From: Ureibacillus manganicus DSM 26584
Lineage (GTDB): Bacteria; Bacillota; Bacilli; Bacillales_A; Planococcaceae
NCBI RefSeq assembly: GCF_000772945.1
Contig: NZ_JPVN01000001.1
Location: 124,001 to 188,000, forward strand
Length of the DNA stretch: 64,000 bases
Direction of reading: 5' to 3'
A program made the position numbers and the translations under genes. The first letter of the stretch is position 1, and every line of letters starts with the position of its first letter. The notes under the pieces were generated by a model. That model was not told where the DNA came from and did not search any database. It worked only from the letters and a program-made list of their open reading frames with translations. This document shows, piece by piece, positions 19,270 to 29,124 of this stretch.

Positions 19270-20243
19270 ACGATGGCCTCCGATAACACTCCTATTAATG
19301 CGACGATTAATGCTGTAAACCAAAAGACAAGTACTATTTTTCTTTCTGACCAACCAGATAATTCAAAGTGATGATGAATCGGTGTCATTTTAAAAATTCG
19401 TTTACCACCAGTTAACTTAAAATAAGCCACTTGAAGAATAACTGATAAGGTTTCTATAACAAAAACTATTCCGATGATAAGTAACAATAGTTCTTGGTTT
19501 ACTAAAATGGATACTAATGCTAGGGCTCCACCGAGTGCAAGAGACCCGGTATCACCCATAAATACTTTTGCAGGATTTGCATTGAAAAGTAAGAAACCTA
19601 GTAGGGCTCCAGTTATAGCAAATGTGAAGATTGCAACATCAACCTGGTTATTAAATAATGCAATAACACCGAATGCAGTGAATGCAATCGAAGCAGTTCC
19701 AGCAACAAGACCATCTAATCCATCTGTTAAGTTCACTGCATTTGAAAATCCTACTAACCAGAAAATTAAGAACCCTACATAGAAGATTCCTAAATTAATT
19801 GACCATTCAACAAATGGAACCGTTACCGTTGTATCAAAAGTTCCCTGTCGTAAAAGAAGAAACGCTAAGACAGAAATAATAATTTGCCCTACAAGCTTTT
19901 GTAAAGAAGTTAAACCTAAATTTCGTTTAAAGATTACTTTAATACCATCGTCTAAGAAGCCTATTAAACCAAATCCACACAAAACAAGTAAAAGTACGAC
20001 TGTTTGTGTTGTAAATACATTGTATAAATTACCAACAATGACCGTAGTAGCAATAATTGATATTAAAAAAATGATACCGCCCATCGTCGGGGTTCCCGCT
20101 TTTTTCATGTGAGATTTAGGACCCTCTTCGCGAATGCTTTGCCCAAACTTTAACCTACGAAGAATAGGTATTAAAATAGGTGCAAGAATCACTGAAATCA
20201 AGAATGAAATTGCTAAAATGGTAATTGTTGTTGCGATTGTCAT
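19266..20243 (-). CDS. mraY: Phospho-MurNAc-pentapeptide transferase MraY
   Basis: MraY transfers phospho-MurNAc-pentapeptide to undecaprenyl phosphate, making lipid I in the membrane. The 325-residue protein has about ten membrane spans. It shows the polyprenyl-phosphate transferase motifs AVNLTDGLDGLVAGT and FMGDTGSLALGG, and the MraY-specific KMTPIHHHFELSGWSE. ATG 20243 has AGGAG upstream. In B. subtilis murE lies between spoVD and mraY; here only 69 nt separate them and murE is missing. Confidence 0.98.
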   Translation of the reverse strand: MTIATTITILAISFLISVILAPILIPILRRLKFGQSIREEGPKSHMKKAGTPTMGGIIFLISIIATTVIVGNLYNVFTTQTVVLLLVLCGFGLIGFLDDGIKVIFKRNLGLTSLQKLVGQIIISVLAFLLLRQGTFDTTVTVPFVEWSINLGIFYVGFLIFWLVGFSNAVNLTDGLDGLVAGTASIAFTAFGVIALFNNQVDVAIFTFAITGALLGFLLFNANPAKVFMGDTGSLALGGALALVSILVNQELLLLIIGIVFVIETLSVILQVAYFKLTGGKRIFKMTPIHHHFELSGWSERKIVLVFWFTALIVALIGVLSEAIV

Positions 20244-20312
20244 GTTAAATCTCCTTTAAATCATGTTCTTCATACTGACTTTTAATTGTAATACACAAAC
20301 TAATTCGATTCA

Positions 20313-22298
20313 TTAATTCGTATTCTGTTCAGTATTGGAATCTTCTCCACTATTTGTATTATTTTTTGCTTTATTTGAATCATTTCCCAAATAAAGATGA
20401 ATAGTATCATCAACTTCAAGAATATTTTCTGGTTCCGGTAACTGAGAAACAACAAGTTCACCTTCACCATGTATTTCAATACGATAAGGGTATTGTAATT
20501 TTTTAATTTCATCAACTTTTAACCCTACTAAATTCGGCACTCTGTCCGTAATTGGGTCTCCCCAACGGTATTGTTTTTCCAATTGTCCTTCCCGGTCCAC
20601 TGCTAAGCCAATTGTTGGTGCTATATCTTCTATAATTTGACCAACGATTGGTGCTGCAATTGTACTACCGAATACTGTTGCACTTTTCGGATTATCTACT
20701 GCGACATACACGATAATTTCTGGATCATCAGCAGGAGCAAAGCCTATAAACGAAACGATGTAATTTCCATCCATATAGTGACCATCTTGTACTTTTTGAG
20801 CTGTCCCTGTTTTCCCACCAATACGTAAACCATCACGGAAAGCTTGTCGACCTGATCCATTTGCTACAACTGACTCAAGGGCATTTCTAACTTGAGCAGA
20901 AGTATCTTCGCTAATTACTTGTTGTTTTAGTTGCGGTGTATTTTCATGTATAACTTTTCCTGTTTCGGAATCCACAATTTTAGAAACTACGTATGGAGTA
21001 AATAATTTCCCACCATTAACTGCTGCTGCAACAGCTGTAATTTGTTGAATTGGTGTAACTGATATCCCTTGACCAAAGGAGGTTGTGGCATGTTCAACTG
21101 GTCCAAATCGTTCTTTAGAAAATAGTATTCCTTTCGCTTCACCCGGAATGTTAGATCCTGTTGCTTCACCAAATCCAAAATTATGGATATAATCCATTAA
21201 TTTATCTGGGCCAACTCGCTGTCCTAATTCAATAAAGCCTGGGTTACAAGAATTCTCAACTACTTGTAAAAATGTCTCGTCCTTATGTCCTTCACGTTTC
21301 CAACAGCGAAGTCTAGCACCCTCAACCATCGTATACCCAGGATCATAAAATCTATCTTTTTCTAAATTAACGACTCCTTCTTCTAAAGCAGCACTTAATG
21401 TAATGATTTTAAACGTTGAACCTGGCTCGTAGGTCATCCAAACTGGTAAATTACGATTATAAATGGACTGGTCTACCTCAGTAAAGTTCGATGGATCATA
21501 AGTTGGAAAAGATGCAAGTCCTAATATCTCCCCGGTTTTCGGGTTCATTGCAATAGCCAACGCTTGGTCAGCGTCATATTTCTCCATTGCTTGTGATAAT
21601 TCTCTCTCGACTACTTGCTGTACTTCCAAATCAATTGTTAACTCTACCGTTGCACCTTGCTCCCCATCTCTCCACTCATCATCAACATGAGGTAAGGCAT
21701 TTCCCGCGGCGTCTGTAAACAATCGGATCGCAGCAGATTTAGAAGTTAATAGCTTGTCATACTGATATTCAATACCTGCAAGTCCTTGAGTATCATATCC
21801 TGTAAACCCTAGGAATCGGGATAGTAGAGTACCATATGGATAATGTCTCACATAGTCTACACCACTATATAGCCCGTCTATTTTTAAACCTTGAATTTGT
21901 ACAGCTTGTTCATATGAAATATTTTTAGCCTCAGGTGCTAGTTTTACTAAATAAGCTCTCTTGTTCATTTTCTCAAATAGCTTTTTTTCATCTAGATTTA
22001 AAACACTCGCTATTTGTCTTGCGGCTTCTTCAATATTATCGTTTTGTGCAGGCATAAAATAAAGGGTAGGAGATAGTTTATTTGTTACAATAATTTCTCC
22101 ATTACGATCGGTAATTTCTCCACGCTCAGAAGCAAAAGGTACTTCTCTATCCCAATTCTCTTTTGCAAGTTCTGTTAATTCATCATGTTTGAGAACTTGT
22201 ACATAAAACAATCGAATGACGACAGCAAGCCCGAATATCATAAAGGCATATACTATTAGTCTTAATCGTTTTTTGGATACGCTCGAAATCCACTTCAT
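20313..22298 (-). CDS. spoVD: Class B penicillin-binding protein SpoVD-like, one PASTA domain
   Basis: This transpeptidase probably makes spore cortex peptidoglycan with the adjacent SEDS protein. The start is ATG 22298 (MKWISSVSKKRLRLIVYAF) with GAGGTG 10 nt upstream. Parts: membrane anchor about 14-34; dimerisation domain; transpeptidase with EPGSTFKI (active Ser), ENSCN (SxN position) and GGKTGTAQ; then one PASTA repeat (VPNLVGLKVDEIKKL) and an N/S-rich tail. The length is 661 residues, close to B. subtilis SpoVD. Its order after pbpB supports SpoVD over a vegetative PBP. Confidence 0.92.
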   Translation of the reverse strand: MKWISSVSKKRLRLIVYAFMIFGLAVVIRLFYVQVLKHDELTELAKENWDREVPFASERGEITDRNGEIIVTNKLSPTLYFMPAQNDNIEEAARQIASVLNLDEKKLFEKMNKRAYLVKLAPEAKNISYEQAVQIQGLKIDGLYSGVDYVRHYPYGTLLSRFLGFTGYDTQGLAGIEYQYDKLLTSKSAAIRLFTDAAGNALPHVDDEWRDGEQGATVELTIDLEVQQVVERELSQAMEKYDADQALAIAMNPKTGEILGLASFPTYDPSNFTEVDQSIYNRNLPVWMTYEPGSTFKIITLSAALEEGVVNLEKDRFYDPGYTMVEGARLRCWKREGHKDETFLQVVENSCNPGFIELGQRVGPDKLMDYIHNFGFGEATGSNIPGEAKGILFSKERFGPVEHATTSFGQGISVTPIQQITAVAAAVNGGKLFTPYVVSKIVDSETGKVIHENTPQLKQQVISEDTSAQVRNALESVVANGSGRQAFRDGLRIGGKTGTAQKVQDGHYMDGNYIVSFIGFAPADDPEIIVYVAVDNPKSATVFGSTIAAPIVGQIIEDIAPTIGLAVDREGQLEKQYRWGDPITDRVPNLVGLKVDEIKKLQYPYRIEIHGEGELVVSQLPEPENILEVDDTIHLYLGNDSNKAKNNTNSGEDSNTEQNTN

Positions 22299-22352
22299 TC
22301 GACATTCACACCTCGTTTTTAACAAGGTATGAAAAAAGTTGGACTTGTATTC

Positions 22353-22809
22353 GGAAAAGCGGAAAACGTTCGCTCAGCTCCGAAAAAAACTGGAAGAACT
22401 GTCATCAAGGACGCGCTCTTTGTCCTTGGTGGCAGTTCTGAAGTTTTCGAGGAGCTAACTTTTGGAGCTAGACATCAAGAAATGCGGAAAACGCTCGCCC
22501 AGCTCCGAAAGTAACTGGCCGTCCGTAAACGCGACGTCCTGTCGCACTCCCGGCACTCGTACATCCGTGTAATTCGGAGAAACCGACAAAAGGACACGCT
22601 CTTTGTCCTTGCAGGCGGTTTTGAAGTTACCGAGGAGCTAGCGTTTGAAGCTAGACACCACGAAATGCGAAAGATGCTCGCACAGCTCTTGAAGACTCTG
22701 CAGACTTCTGACAAGTGTGCTTGCACACGCAGGAAGAAGTTGAAGATTCAAAAGAGCTAGCATCTGGAGCTAGACAATAGAAAAGCGAAAAACGTTCCGC
22801 CTAGCTCCT
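22353..22809 (+). repeat. Tandem copies of a GC-rich modular hairpin repeat
   Basis: Three copies and a fragment follow each other: about 22353-22476, 22485-22658, 22667-22778 and 22780-22809. Each begins near GCTCAGCTCC or CGCTCGCCCAGCTCC and ends near GGAGCTAGAC. The second shares long blocks with the element at 58339-58575, including ACTGGCCGTCCGTAAACGCG and the end GAGGAGCTAGCGTTT. The stretch is visibly GC-richer than the flanking genes. It separates spoVD from pbpB, which are adjacent in B. subtilis. Confidence 0.9.
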
Positions 22810-22817
22810 ATAGTAAT

Positions 22818-25052
22818 TTAATCTTGAGGTAAATCATCAACTTCTAAATTTTCTTCTATAGGAGGTAAAAATGTTTCTTCTGGTGTTTTTAAGTTTAGTA
22901 CAATTAGTGATGAGTCATTTACAGTTAAACCTTTAGATACACTTTGACTTTCAACATAGCCTTCACCAGCAATCTCAATATTTAGTCCAGACATTGTTTT
23001 ATAAATTAGAACATTTCTAAGTGACCAATTTGTAAAATCAGGGATTGTTATTGCTCCGTCAGTTTTTAAATAAACGAGACTTCCTTTTGTTACTTCCAAT
23101 CCTTCACTAGGATATTGTTCAACAATCTTTCCTCCATCACCAATGATAATAGGATTTAGCCCTGATTCTATTAAACTTTGTTCTATATCATAGGCATTTT
23201 TAGATACATAGTCACCCATTTTAATCGTATCTACTTTCGCAACATTTTCCGGGTTAATATTTAAATATTTTAGACTGTTTTCCATAACCGATGTAAACAC
23301 TTTTGATACAGGGTCTGATCCGTATTCACCTGCTTCTAACTGAGGTCTCTTAACGGCAACATACATAATTAGCTGAGGATCATCTGCAGGCGCTAATCCT
23401 AAAAATGAATACAAATAATTATTTTGACCTGTTAAATATTGACCAGAGCCATCAGTATCTGCAATATAAGCTGTTCCTGTTTTACCTGCTACCTCATATC
23501 CATCAATGGCAAATTTCTTTGCAGTACCTACTTCCGATGTAAGTGTTGAAGCTAAAACTTCCCGAACTTGTTTTGCAGTTTCTTCAGAGATAGGATTACC
23601 TTTAACGGTAGGTTCATGATTTTGTACGATCTTACCCTCTGAGTCTACTACTTTTTCTATCACATAAGGTTGCATCATTTTCCCATCATTGGCTATAGCT
23701 GTCATAGCCTGTATAAGTTGGATAGGAGTAACAGTTGACCCTTGACCATATGAAGTCGTTACATAGTCTATAGCCCAATCTGTCTTAATCTTCCCACTCA
23801 CTTCACCAGGTAAATCAATCCCTGTCGGTTTTCCAAATCCGAATTTATCCAAGTATTCTACAAAAGTATCATTTCCTATATCCTCTAGCATATATGCCAT
23901 AGCTGTATTCGACGAACGCTGAATTCCTTCTAAATAAGTAATAGGACCCCAACCGACATAGTTATGATCTCGAATCGTTCTATCAAATACAGTATACGAA
24001 CCTGATTGGAAAAAAGCATTTGGATGCCAATTTCCTGTATCAATCGCTGACGCTAATGTAAATATTTTCATAGTCGAGCCTGGTTCTAGTATTTTTTGTG
24101 TGGATGTATTCAACCAATCTTCTAAACCAATTCTATTTTCAGGATTAAACGTAGGACGTTGACTCATTGCAAGTATTTCGCCAGTGTCTGGATCTGCAAT
24201 TACTGCAATCATCGATTCTGCTTCATACTCTTTAAAAACTTCAGTCATCGTTTCTTCCAAAAAGTTTTGAATAGATTTGTCAATCGTTAAATAAATATCG
24301 CTACCGTGTTTAGCGGGAGTAACCATTTGCTCACTATTAGGTAGAAGATAGTGAAAGGCATCACTTTTATATTGCATTGAACCATTTACACCAGTTAACT
24401 GTTCATTATAGAAAAGTTCTAAGCCCATCTTACCAACAGTTTTAAACGTTTTATCATCTTGTTCTTCTTTTAATGCAAAGCCCACTAAATGCGATGCAAA
24501 TGGACCGTTTGGATAGTATCTTTTTGAATCGCTTGAAAAAACGATTCCAGGCAATTTTTCAGCTTCAATTGCAGTTTTCACTTCATGACTGATGCTTCTA
24601 CCAGCTACACCAAACTCAACTTGATATGGCTGCTTTAACTCACCTGTTTTACTATCAGTTATTTTTTTTGTTAAATTTTTATAAATATCTGCTTCATCCA
24701 TCTGAATATATTTTGCTAGTATTTTCGCGGTTGTTTGTGGATCAGTAACGTGTCTTGGTTCACCTTTTTTAGAATCTTTCGAAGCTTTTGGGTCAACTAC
24801 TGCTATTAGTCGATAGCTTAATGTATCTTCTGCAATGATATTTCCACTTCGGTCTAGTATTTTTCCACGCTCAGCTGTTAGCACCGCTTCTTTTTCGTAC
24901 AATGCTGCAGCTCTTGCTTCTAAAACTTGTCCATTCACAACTCCTGTCGCTTGAATGTGAACGATTTTCACAAATAATGCAAAAAAGAGCCCTCCATAAA
25001 TAAATAACATTAGAAAGGCTCCCCATTGGAATCGAAATTTTTTCTTTTTCAT
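22818..25052 (-). CDS. pbpB: Class B penicillin-binding protein PbpB (PBP2B), two PASTA domains
   Basis: PbpB is the septal transpeptidase that works with FtsW, DivIB and FtsL. The 744-residue protein has a membrane anchor at about 12-32 (GAFLMLFIYGGLFFALF). Its transpeptidase domain has EPGSTMKI (active Ser), RSSNTAM and AGKTGTAY. Two C-terminal PASTA repeats follow (about 610-730; SKNAYDIEQSLIESGLNP and IPDFTNWSLRNVLIYK). The N-terminal hydrophobic region and size match PBP2B. ATG 25052 overlaps the ftsL stop by 4 nt. Downstream it is separated from spoVD by about 520 nt of repeats. Confidence 0.95.
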   Translation of the reverse strand: MKKKKFRFQWGAFLMLFIYGGLFFALFVKIVHIQATGVVNGQVLEARAAALYEKEAVLTAERGKILDRSGNIIAEDTLSYRLIAVVDPKASKDSKKGEPRHVTDPQTTAKILAKYIQMDEADIYKNLTKKITDSKTGELKQPYQVEFGVAGRSISHEVKTAIEAEKLPGIVFSSDSKRYYPNGPFASHLVGFALKEEQDDKTFKTVGKMGLELFYNEQLTGVNGSMQYKSDAFHYLLPNSEQMVTPAKHGSDIYLTIDKSIQNFLEETMTEVFKEYEAESMIAVIADPDTGEILAMSQRPTFNPENRIGLEDWLNTSTQKILEPGSTMKIFTLASAIDTGNWHPNAFFQSGSYTVFDRTIRDHNYVGWGPITYLEGIQRSSNTAMAYMLEDIGNDTFVEYLDKFGFGKPTGIDLPGEVSGKIKTDWAIDYVTTSYGQGSTVTPIQLIQAMTAIANDGKMMQPYVIEKVVDSEGKIVQNHEPTVKGNPISEETAKQVREVLASTLTSEVGTAKKFAIDGYEVAGKTGTAYIADTDGSGQYLTGQNNYLYSFLGLAPADDPQLIMYVAVKRPQLEAGEYGSDPVSKVFTSVMENSLKYLNINPENVAKVDTIKMGDYVSKNAYDIEQSLIESGLNPIIIGDGGKIVEQYPSEGLEVTKGSLVYLKTDGAITIPDFTNWSLRNVLIYKTMSGLNIEIAGEGYVESQSVSKGLTVNDSSLIVLNLKTPEETFLPPIEENLEVDDLPQD

Positions 25053-25414
25053 TCTCCCGGCACTACCTTTACATTTTTCTCATTAAGAGTGAAACCGAGT
25101 GCTTTTGCTTTTTCCATAATTCGATCGTACGTTGAGAGTTCAGCAACTTTAACTTTTAGATCGACATTTTGATTCGATAGTTCTTTAATTTCACTTTGAA
25201 TTGTTTGTATCTCTATCGTGGATTGTTGTATTGAACTTTGCTTATGTAATATCGTAACTGAAAGTAACGCTACTACTACAATAAAAGCAATATAGAGTAC
25301 TTTTTCTTTCGCTGTAATTCGTTTCTTTTTCACTTGCTGCTTTATCTTAGGTTTAGGCTGTTCTATAATCGGTTGCTCTACGTACGTTTGAAATTGCCTT
25401 GCTCTAACGGCCAT
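25049..25414 (-). CDS. ftsL: Cell-division protein FtsL
   Basis: FtsL is a small bitopic divisome protein that pairs with DivIC and regulates septal synthesis. The 121 residues have a basic cytoplasmic part (KIKQQVKKKRITAKEKV), one membrane span at about 38-57 (VLYIAFIVVVALLSVTIL) and an extracellular leucine-zipper-like coil (SSIQQSTIEIQTIQSEIKEL onwards). The gene lies 4 nt after rsmH and overlaps pbpB by 4 nt, so the three are likely translated together. Confidence 0.93.
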   Translation of the reverse strand: MAVRARQFQTYVEQPIIEQPKPKIKQQVKKKRITAKEKVLYIAFIVVVALLSVTILHKQSSIQQSTIEIQTIQSEIKELSNQNVDLKVKVAELSTYDRIMEKAKALGFTLNEKNVKVVPGE

Positions 25415-25418
25415 TTAA

Positions 25419-26366
25419 TCACTTCCCTTTTTCATTTATTTTTTCAGCTACGCGAAGCTTTGCTGATCTTGACCTGTTATTATTTTGTAATTCATCTTCA
25501 GTAGGGAGGATTGGTTTTCTTGAAATTAATTTAAGTGTTGGTTTAAATTCATCTGGTACTATTGGCAACCCCGGTGGTAAATCTGGCATTTGAGATGCTT
25601 CCTTAAAAATCGTTTTTGTTAATCTATCTTCTAATGAATGGAATGTGATAACGCTTATACGTCCGCCAATTTTTAATAGATTAATCGCATCTACTAGTGA
25701 ATCCTCCGCTGCTCCAAGCTCATCGTTGACTGCAATTCTTATCGCTTGGAATATTCTTTTTGCTGGGTGCCCACCTGTTCTACGTGCTGGGGCAGGGATG
25801 CCCTCTTTGATCAAATCAACTAATTGACCTGTCGTTTCAATTTTCCCGTGCTTTCTTGCTTCTTCAATTTTCCGAGCAACTTGTTTTGAGAATTTTTCCT
25901 CACCATATCGGAAGAAGATTCGAACTAAATCTTCATACGGCCATTCATTAACTACATGGTAAGCGCTTAATTCAGCATGTTGATCCATACGCATATCTAG
26001 TGGTGCATCATGATGATAACTAAAGCCACGCTCTGGTGTGTCAAGTTGCGGAGAAGAAACTCCTAAATCATATAAAATGCCATCAACCTTATAAATATCG
26101 AGTTTTTCAAGTTCCTCTTTGATATAACGGAAATTAGAGTGTACAAAGGTAACACGATCTAGGTAATCTGCTAATCGCAATTTTGCATGCTCGATAGCTG
26201 TCATATCTTGATCAAAACATATTAGTCGACCACTTTCTGAAAGCTGTTTCACTAAATATTCGCTGTGTCCAGCTCCACCTAAAGTACAATCCACATAAAC
26301 TCCATCCGGTTTGATGTTCAACCCATCAACAGTTTCTCTAAGTAATACAGTTGTATGATCGAACAT
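25419..26366 (-). CDS. rsmH: 16S rRNA (cytosine-1402-N4) methyltransferase RsmH
   Basis: RsmH methylates C1402 of 16S rRNA using S-adenosylmethionine. The 315-residue length is usual. Motifs: [13 protein letters not shown] at the N-terminus, SAM-binding [26 protein letters not shown], the [15 protein letters not shown] region, and [12 protein letters not shown] near the end. It is the second gene after mraZ, 30 nt downstream, as in nearly all division clusters. Confidence 0.98.
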   Translation of the reverse strand: MFDHTTVLLRETVDGLNIKPDGVYVDCTLGGAGHSEYLVKQLSESGRLICFDQDMTAIEHAKLRLADYLDRVTFVHSNFRYIKEELEKLDIYKVDGILYDLGVSSPQLDTPERGFSYHHDAPLDMRMDQHAELSAYHVVNEWPYEDLVRIFFRYGEEKFSKQVARKIEEARKHGKIETTGQLVDLIKEGIPAPARRTGGHPAKRIFQAIRIAVNDELGAAEDSLVDAINLLKIGGRISVITFHSLEDRLTKTIFKEASQMPDLPPGLPIVPDEFKPTLKLISRKPILPTEDELQNNNRSRSAKLRVAEKINEKGK

Positions 26367-26396
26367 AATAAATACTCCTTTTTGGCGCTAGTTTAA

Positions 26397-26828
26397 CTAG
26401 AAGTCAAAGCCAATTAAATTTTCTGCAATTTCATTGAAAGATTCCTCTGCTTCTTCAGCATATGATTCCCAAGCTTCTTTCGCCCAGATCTCAATTTTGC
26501 TCGAAACTCCTATAACTACACACTCTTTCTCTATCTTTGCGTATGTAGCTAATGTTGCTGGGATATTAATACGCCCCTGTTTATCTATTTCAACTTCGGT
26601 TGCACCAGAGAAAAAGAATCTAGTAAATGCTCTCGCATCCTTTTTCGTCATTGGCAACTGTTTTAACTTTTCTTCGAGTTTTCGCCATTCATCCATAGGA
26701 TATCCAAATAGACAGTTATCAAGTCCGCGCGTAATAACAAAAGTATTTCCTAAATCCTCCCGAAATTTAGAGGGAACTATTAGTCGTCCTTTTGTATCAA
26801 CGGAATGTTGATATTCTCCCATGAACAT
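26397..26828 (-). CDS. mraZ: Transcriptional regulator MraZ
   Basis: MraZ forms rings of SpoVT/AbrB-like domains that bind repeats in its own promoter and repress the division cluster. The start is ATG 26828 ([20 protein letters not shown]), giving 143 residues, the same as in B. subtilis; an in-frame GTG three codons upstream overlaps the ribosome-binding region. Two half-domains each carry a DxKGR-type motif ([14 protein letters not shown] and [15 protein letters not shown]). Four 10-bp direct repeats that fit its known binding pattern lie at 26836-26885. Confidence 0.97.
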   Translation of the reverse strand: MFMGEYQHSVDTKGRLIVPSKFREDLGNTFVITRGLDNCLFGYPMDEWRKLEEKLKQLPMTKKDARAFTRFFFSGATEVEIDKQGRINIPATLATYAKIEKECVVIGVSSKIEIWAKEAWESYAEEAEESFNEIAENLIGFDF

Positions 26829-26835
26829 GCTACTC

Positions 26836-26885
26836 ACCCCACTTTAGTAAATAATGTACCACATTCCCCCACTTTCCTCCACATT
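26836..26885 (-). promoter_or_regulatory. MraZ operator: four 10-bp direct repeats
   Basis: On the minus strand three abutting units read AATGTGGAGG, AAAGTGGGGG and AATGTGGTAC (26885-26856). A fourth, AAAGTGGGGT, sits exactly 20 bp from the third (26845-26836). They match the AAAGTG(G/T)-type repeats known for MraZ boxes. The unit next to the start overlaps the ribosome-binding region of mraZ. Confidence 0.85.
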
Positions 26886-26968
26886 TTTAAGTAAATTATT
26901 GACTTCTTTTCACAATTAATGCGAATAGTCCATTCGTTAACCAGCAGCTATATGAGAAAAGACATAAA

Positions 26969-26998
26969 AAAGAGTTATCTCATACGAGATAACTCTTT
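26969..26998 (-). terminator. Terminator after bshC
   Basis: A perfect 13-bp stem (AAAGAGTTATCTC with its complement) surrounds the 4-nt loop ATAC. It is followed on the minus strand by TTTTTTATG. It lies just past the bshC stop and insulates the mraZ promoter. Confidence 0.93.
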
Positions 26999-27005
26999 AA
27001 AACCA

Positions 27006-28622
27006 CTACATTCGAACTATGTAATGAGTATTAGTAAATTCAAATGGTAAATCTAATAAATCAGAAATAAATGACGGACCATAAATATTTACATATTGGT
27101 ATGGGTTAAATACTCTTTCTTGATAGTTATTCATTGGATTTATTTCTGATGAGATTGTATTAAACTGACGGATCATTTTTTCATGTTTCATAACAATTTG
27201 TTGTTCAATTTTACTTTGTAAAAAATCAAACTGTTGCTGATGATAATTTTTGTTTTTCTCTACAATATTATCTAAGTGAATCTGTTGGCCATGCAAATGT
27301 TCTAGAAGTTTACCATAATGCACTTCAACAAGCTCGTGTAGTTGGTTTATTTGTTCTTTTGCTTGATAGTCTTGAACACTTTCTAAAAACTTGTTCTTTA
27401 ATTCATTAACATTACCATCAAACACATTTTCAACTTTTAACTCGAAGTCCTTCAATAATTGCTCTACCTGTCTAGTGACTAGTGTCACGTTTAAGCGAGG
27501 TACGATGATTGGCATTTGTAAATTTAATACTTCAAAAGCATCTTTTAATGTTGCCCAATAGGCTAACTCGCCAGGACCACCAACAAAAGCAAGTACTGGA
27601 AGTGTCATTTCCTGCATTAATGGGCGCGTAACAACGTTATTACTTAGGTTCTCGGGATTTTTATTAGCAATTTCCTGGAGTTCTTCCTTCGAAAATTTAA
27701 CATTTGCTTGTTTATTGATATAAAAATTTTCATTTCTTTCTAGTAAAAATCGTTCTCCATCACGAACAAAAAACAAATTTGCATTTTCAATTGTCGCTAC
27801 AATAGGTGTACCAAATCCAGAATCGCTTAATATACGCTCTTTTAGTACCACTACCTCAGCAATTTTTTCATTTTCCTCAATGATTTGATTGAAAAAATTG
27901 GATTCAAACTTACGAAATGGCACATATGCTGCATCAATCATTAATAGCCCTTCATCTTTAAAGAATGAATGCATACATCTTACGAAGAAATCAGTAAATG
28001 TATTACTCTCATCTATTGAATGAATAATGAATTGATATAAATTTTGTGTATACTCTGTTTCTCCAAAGTCTTTAAAGATGTCGTCAATTGTATTTTTCAA
28101 TTCAATTTTATTAATATCAGTTGTTGAAGCCATTGTTTTACGATTTTTTCGTACACTATAAACTCGCTTCTTTGGTTCTGCTTTTAGTATTGTATATGTG
28201 TGGTTTATTTCTTCTATATCATGGTCTTCACCGGCTATCCAAAATAACGGAAGTACTTTAATACCGAGCTTTTGAGTTTGTTCTTTCGCAAGTAATATGA
28301 CGGTAATTGCTTTATATACAGAATATAATGGCCCTGTTAATATGCCAGCCTGTTGCCCACCTACAATCACCGGAGATCCATCGGCTAGGTACGAAAGATT
28401 TTCTTTTATTTTATCTGTTAATCCATAAGGCTCCATAAACGAACGTATTATTTCGCTTAATTGCTTCGTTTGATAATTTCTGTTCTTCAAATACTTAGCG
28501 CGCTCTAAGTATGATTCATCTTGTAACGGGTATTGAAAAAAAGTATGTAATTTTTCGCTACCTGACCAATATTCAGATAACAATGTATTGTTAACTGGCA
28601 ATGAAATCTGTTCCAGCTTCAT
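27006..28622 (-). CDS. bshC: Bacillithiol biosynthesis cysteine-adding enzyme BshC
   Basis: BshC joins cysteine to glucosaminyl-malate to complete bacillithiol, the low-molecular-weight thiol of Firmicutes. The 538-residue length is typical. Recognisable stretches are PVIVGGQQAGILTGPLYSVYK, LPLFWIAGEDHDIEEINHTY (split) and PVLAFVGGPGELAYWA, with a coiled-coil region near residues 420-490. It follows the DUF3397-like gene and precedes mraZ, the same place as B. subtilis yllA/bshC. Confidence 0.95.
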   Translation of the reverse strand: MKLEQISLPVNNTLLSEYWSGSEKLHTFFQYPLQDESYLERAKYLKNRNYQTKQLSEIIRSFMEPYGLTDKIKENLSYLADGSPVIVGGQQAGILTGPLYSVYKAITVILLAKEQTQKLGIKVLPLFWIAGEDHDIEEINHTYTILKAEPKKRVYSVRKNRKTMASTTDINKIELKNTIDDIFKDFGETEYTQNLYQFIIHSIDESNTFTDFFVRCMHSFFKDEGLLMIDAAYVPFRKFESNFFNQIIEENEKIAEVVVLKERILSDSGFGTPIVATIENANLFFVRDGERFLLERNENFYINKQANVKFSKEELQEIANKNPENLSNNVVTRPLMQEMTLPVLAFVGGPGELAYWATLKDAFEVLNLQMPIIVPRLNVTLVTRQVEQLLKDFELKVENVFDGNVNELKNKFLESVQDYQAKEQINQLHELVEVHYGKLLEHLHGQQIHLDNIVEKNKNYHQQQFDFLQSKIEQQIVMKHEKMIRQFNTISSEINPMNNYQERVFNPYQYVNIYGPSFISDLLDLPFEFTNTHYIVRM

Positions 28623-28731
28623 TCTTAAAATCCCCTCTACTATCGGCTAATATCTATTCACTTATTATAGGTTTTATTTCGAATTCATAATATATTGTAA
28701 ACGTTTATTGGTCGTCTGCAAATGAAAATGC

Positions 28732-29124
28732 TTAAGTTAGAAAAACATATGTCACTATTTTATAAAGCATGCCAACAATCCAAATAAGTATGTAAACAAC
28801 TATAAATACTACAAATAAGAATCTCCATATTTTTTTCATCAACGGAAGTATTTCAATCTCTTTTTTTGTTTTCCAATCGAAAAATGTAAATATGATTGCA
28901 ATAAGTATGGCACTGCAAATGACGTATGCACTTACATTTATATTCCACAAACTACTTATAAAAAGAGGTATTGAAAAGAATAGCACAAAAGTAGTCGCAT
29001 CAGCTGCTAACCCGAAAGATTTAACCTTACTAACCTTTCTGCTTCTACAAATTGAGTATACTCCGATTAAAAGCAATATGGGAAATAGAATAATAAAGCT
29101 AACTAGATAAAGTAAAATACTCAC
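28732..29124 (-). CDS. DUF3397-like small membrane protein
   Basis: This 130-residue protein has four hydrophobic segments (about 4-24, 44-62, 68-85 and 101-124), with a basic loop after the first (CRSRKVSKVK) and another after the third (DWKTKKE). Size, topology and location between panE and bshC fit the DUF3397 family found at this site in Bacillaceae. No function is known. ATG 29124 overlaps the panE stop as ATGA, so the two genes are probably translationally coupled. Confidence 0.7.
   Translation of the reverse strand: MSILLYLVSFIILFPILLLIGVYSICRSRKVSKVKSFGLAADATTFVLFFSIPLFISSLWNINVSAYVICSAILIAIIFTFFDWKTKKEIEILPLMKKIWRFLFVVFIVVYILIWIVGMLYKIVTYVFLT

Noticed and set aside
22475-22726. Minus-strand ORF of 83 codons between spoVD and pbpB
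   Set aside because: It lies wholly inside the GC-rich hairpin repeats, reads Cys/Ser/Arg-rich nonsense, and has no ribosome-binding site.
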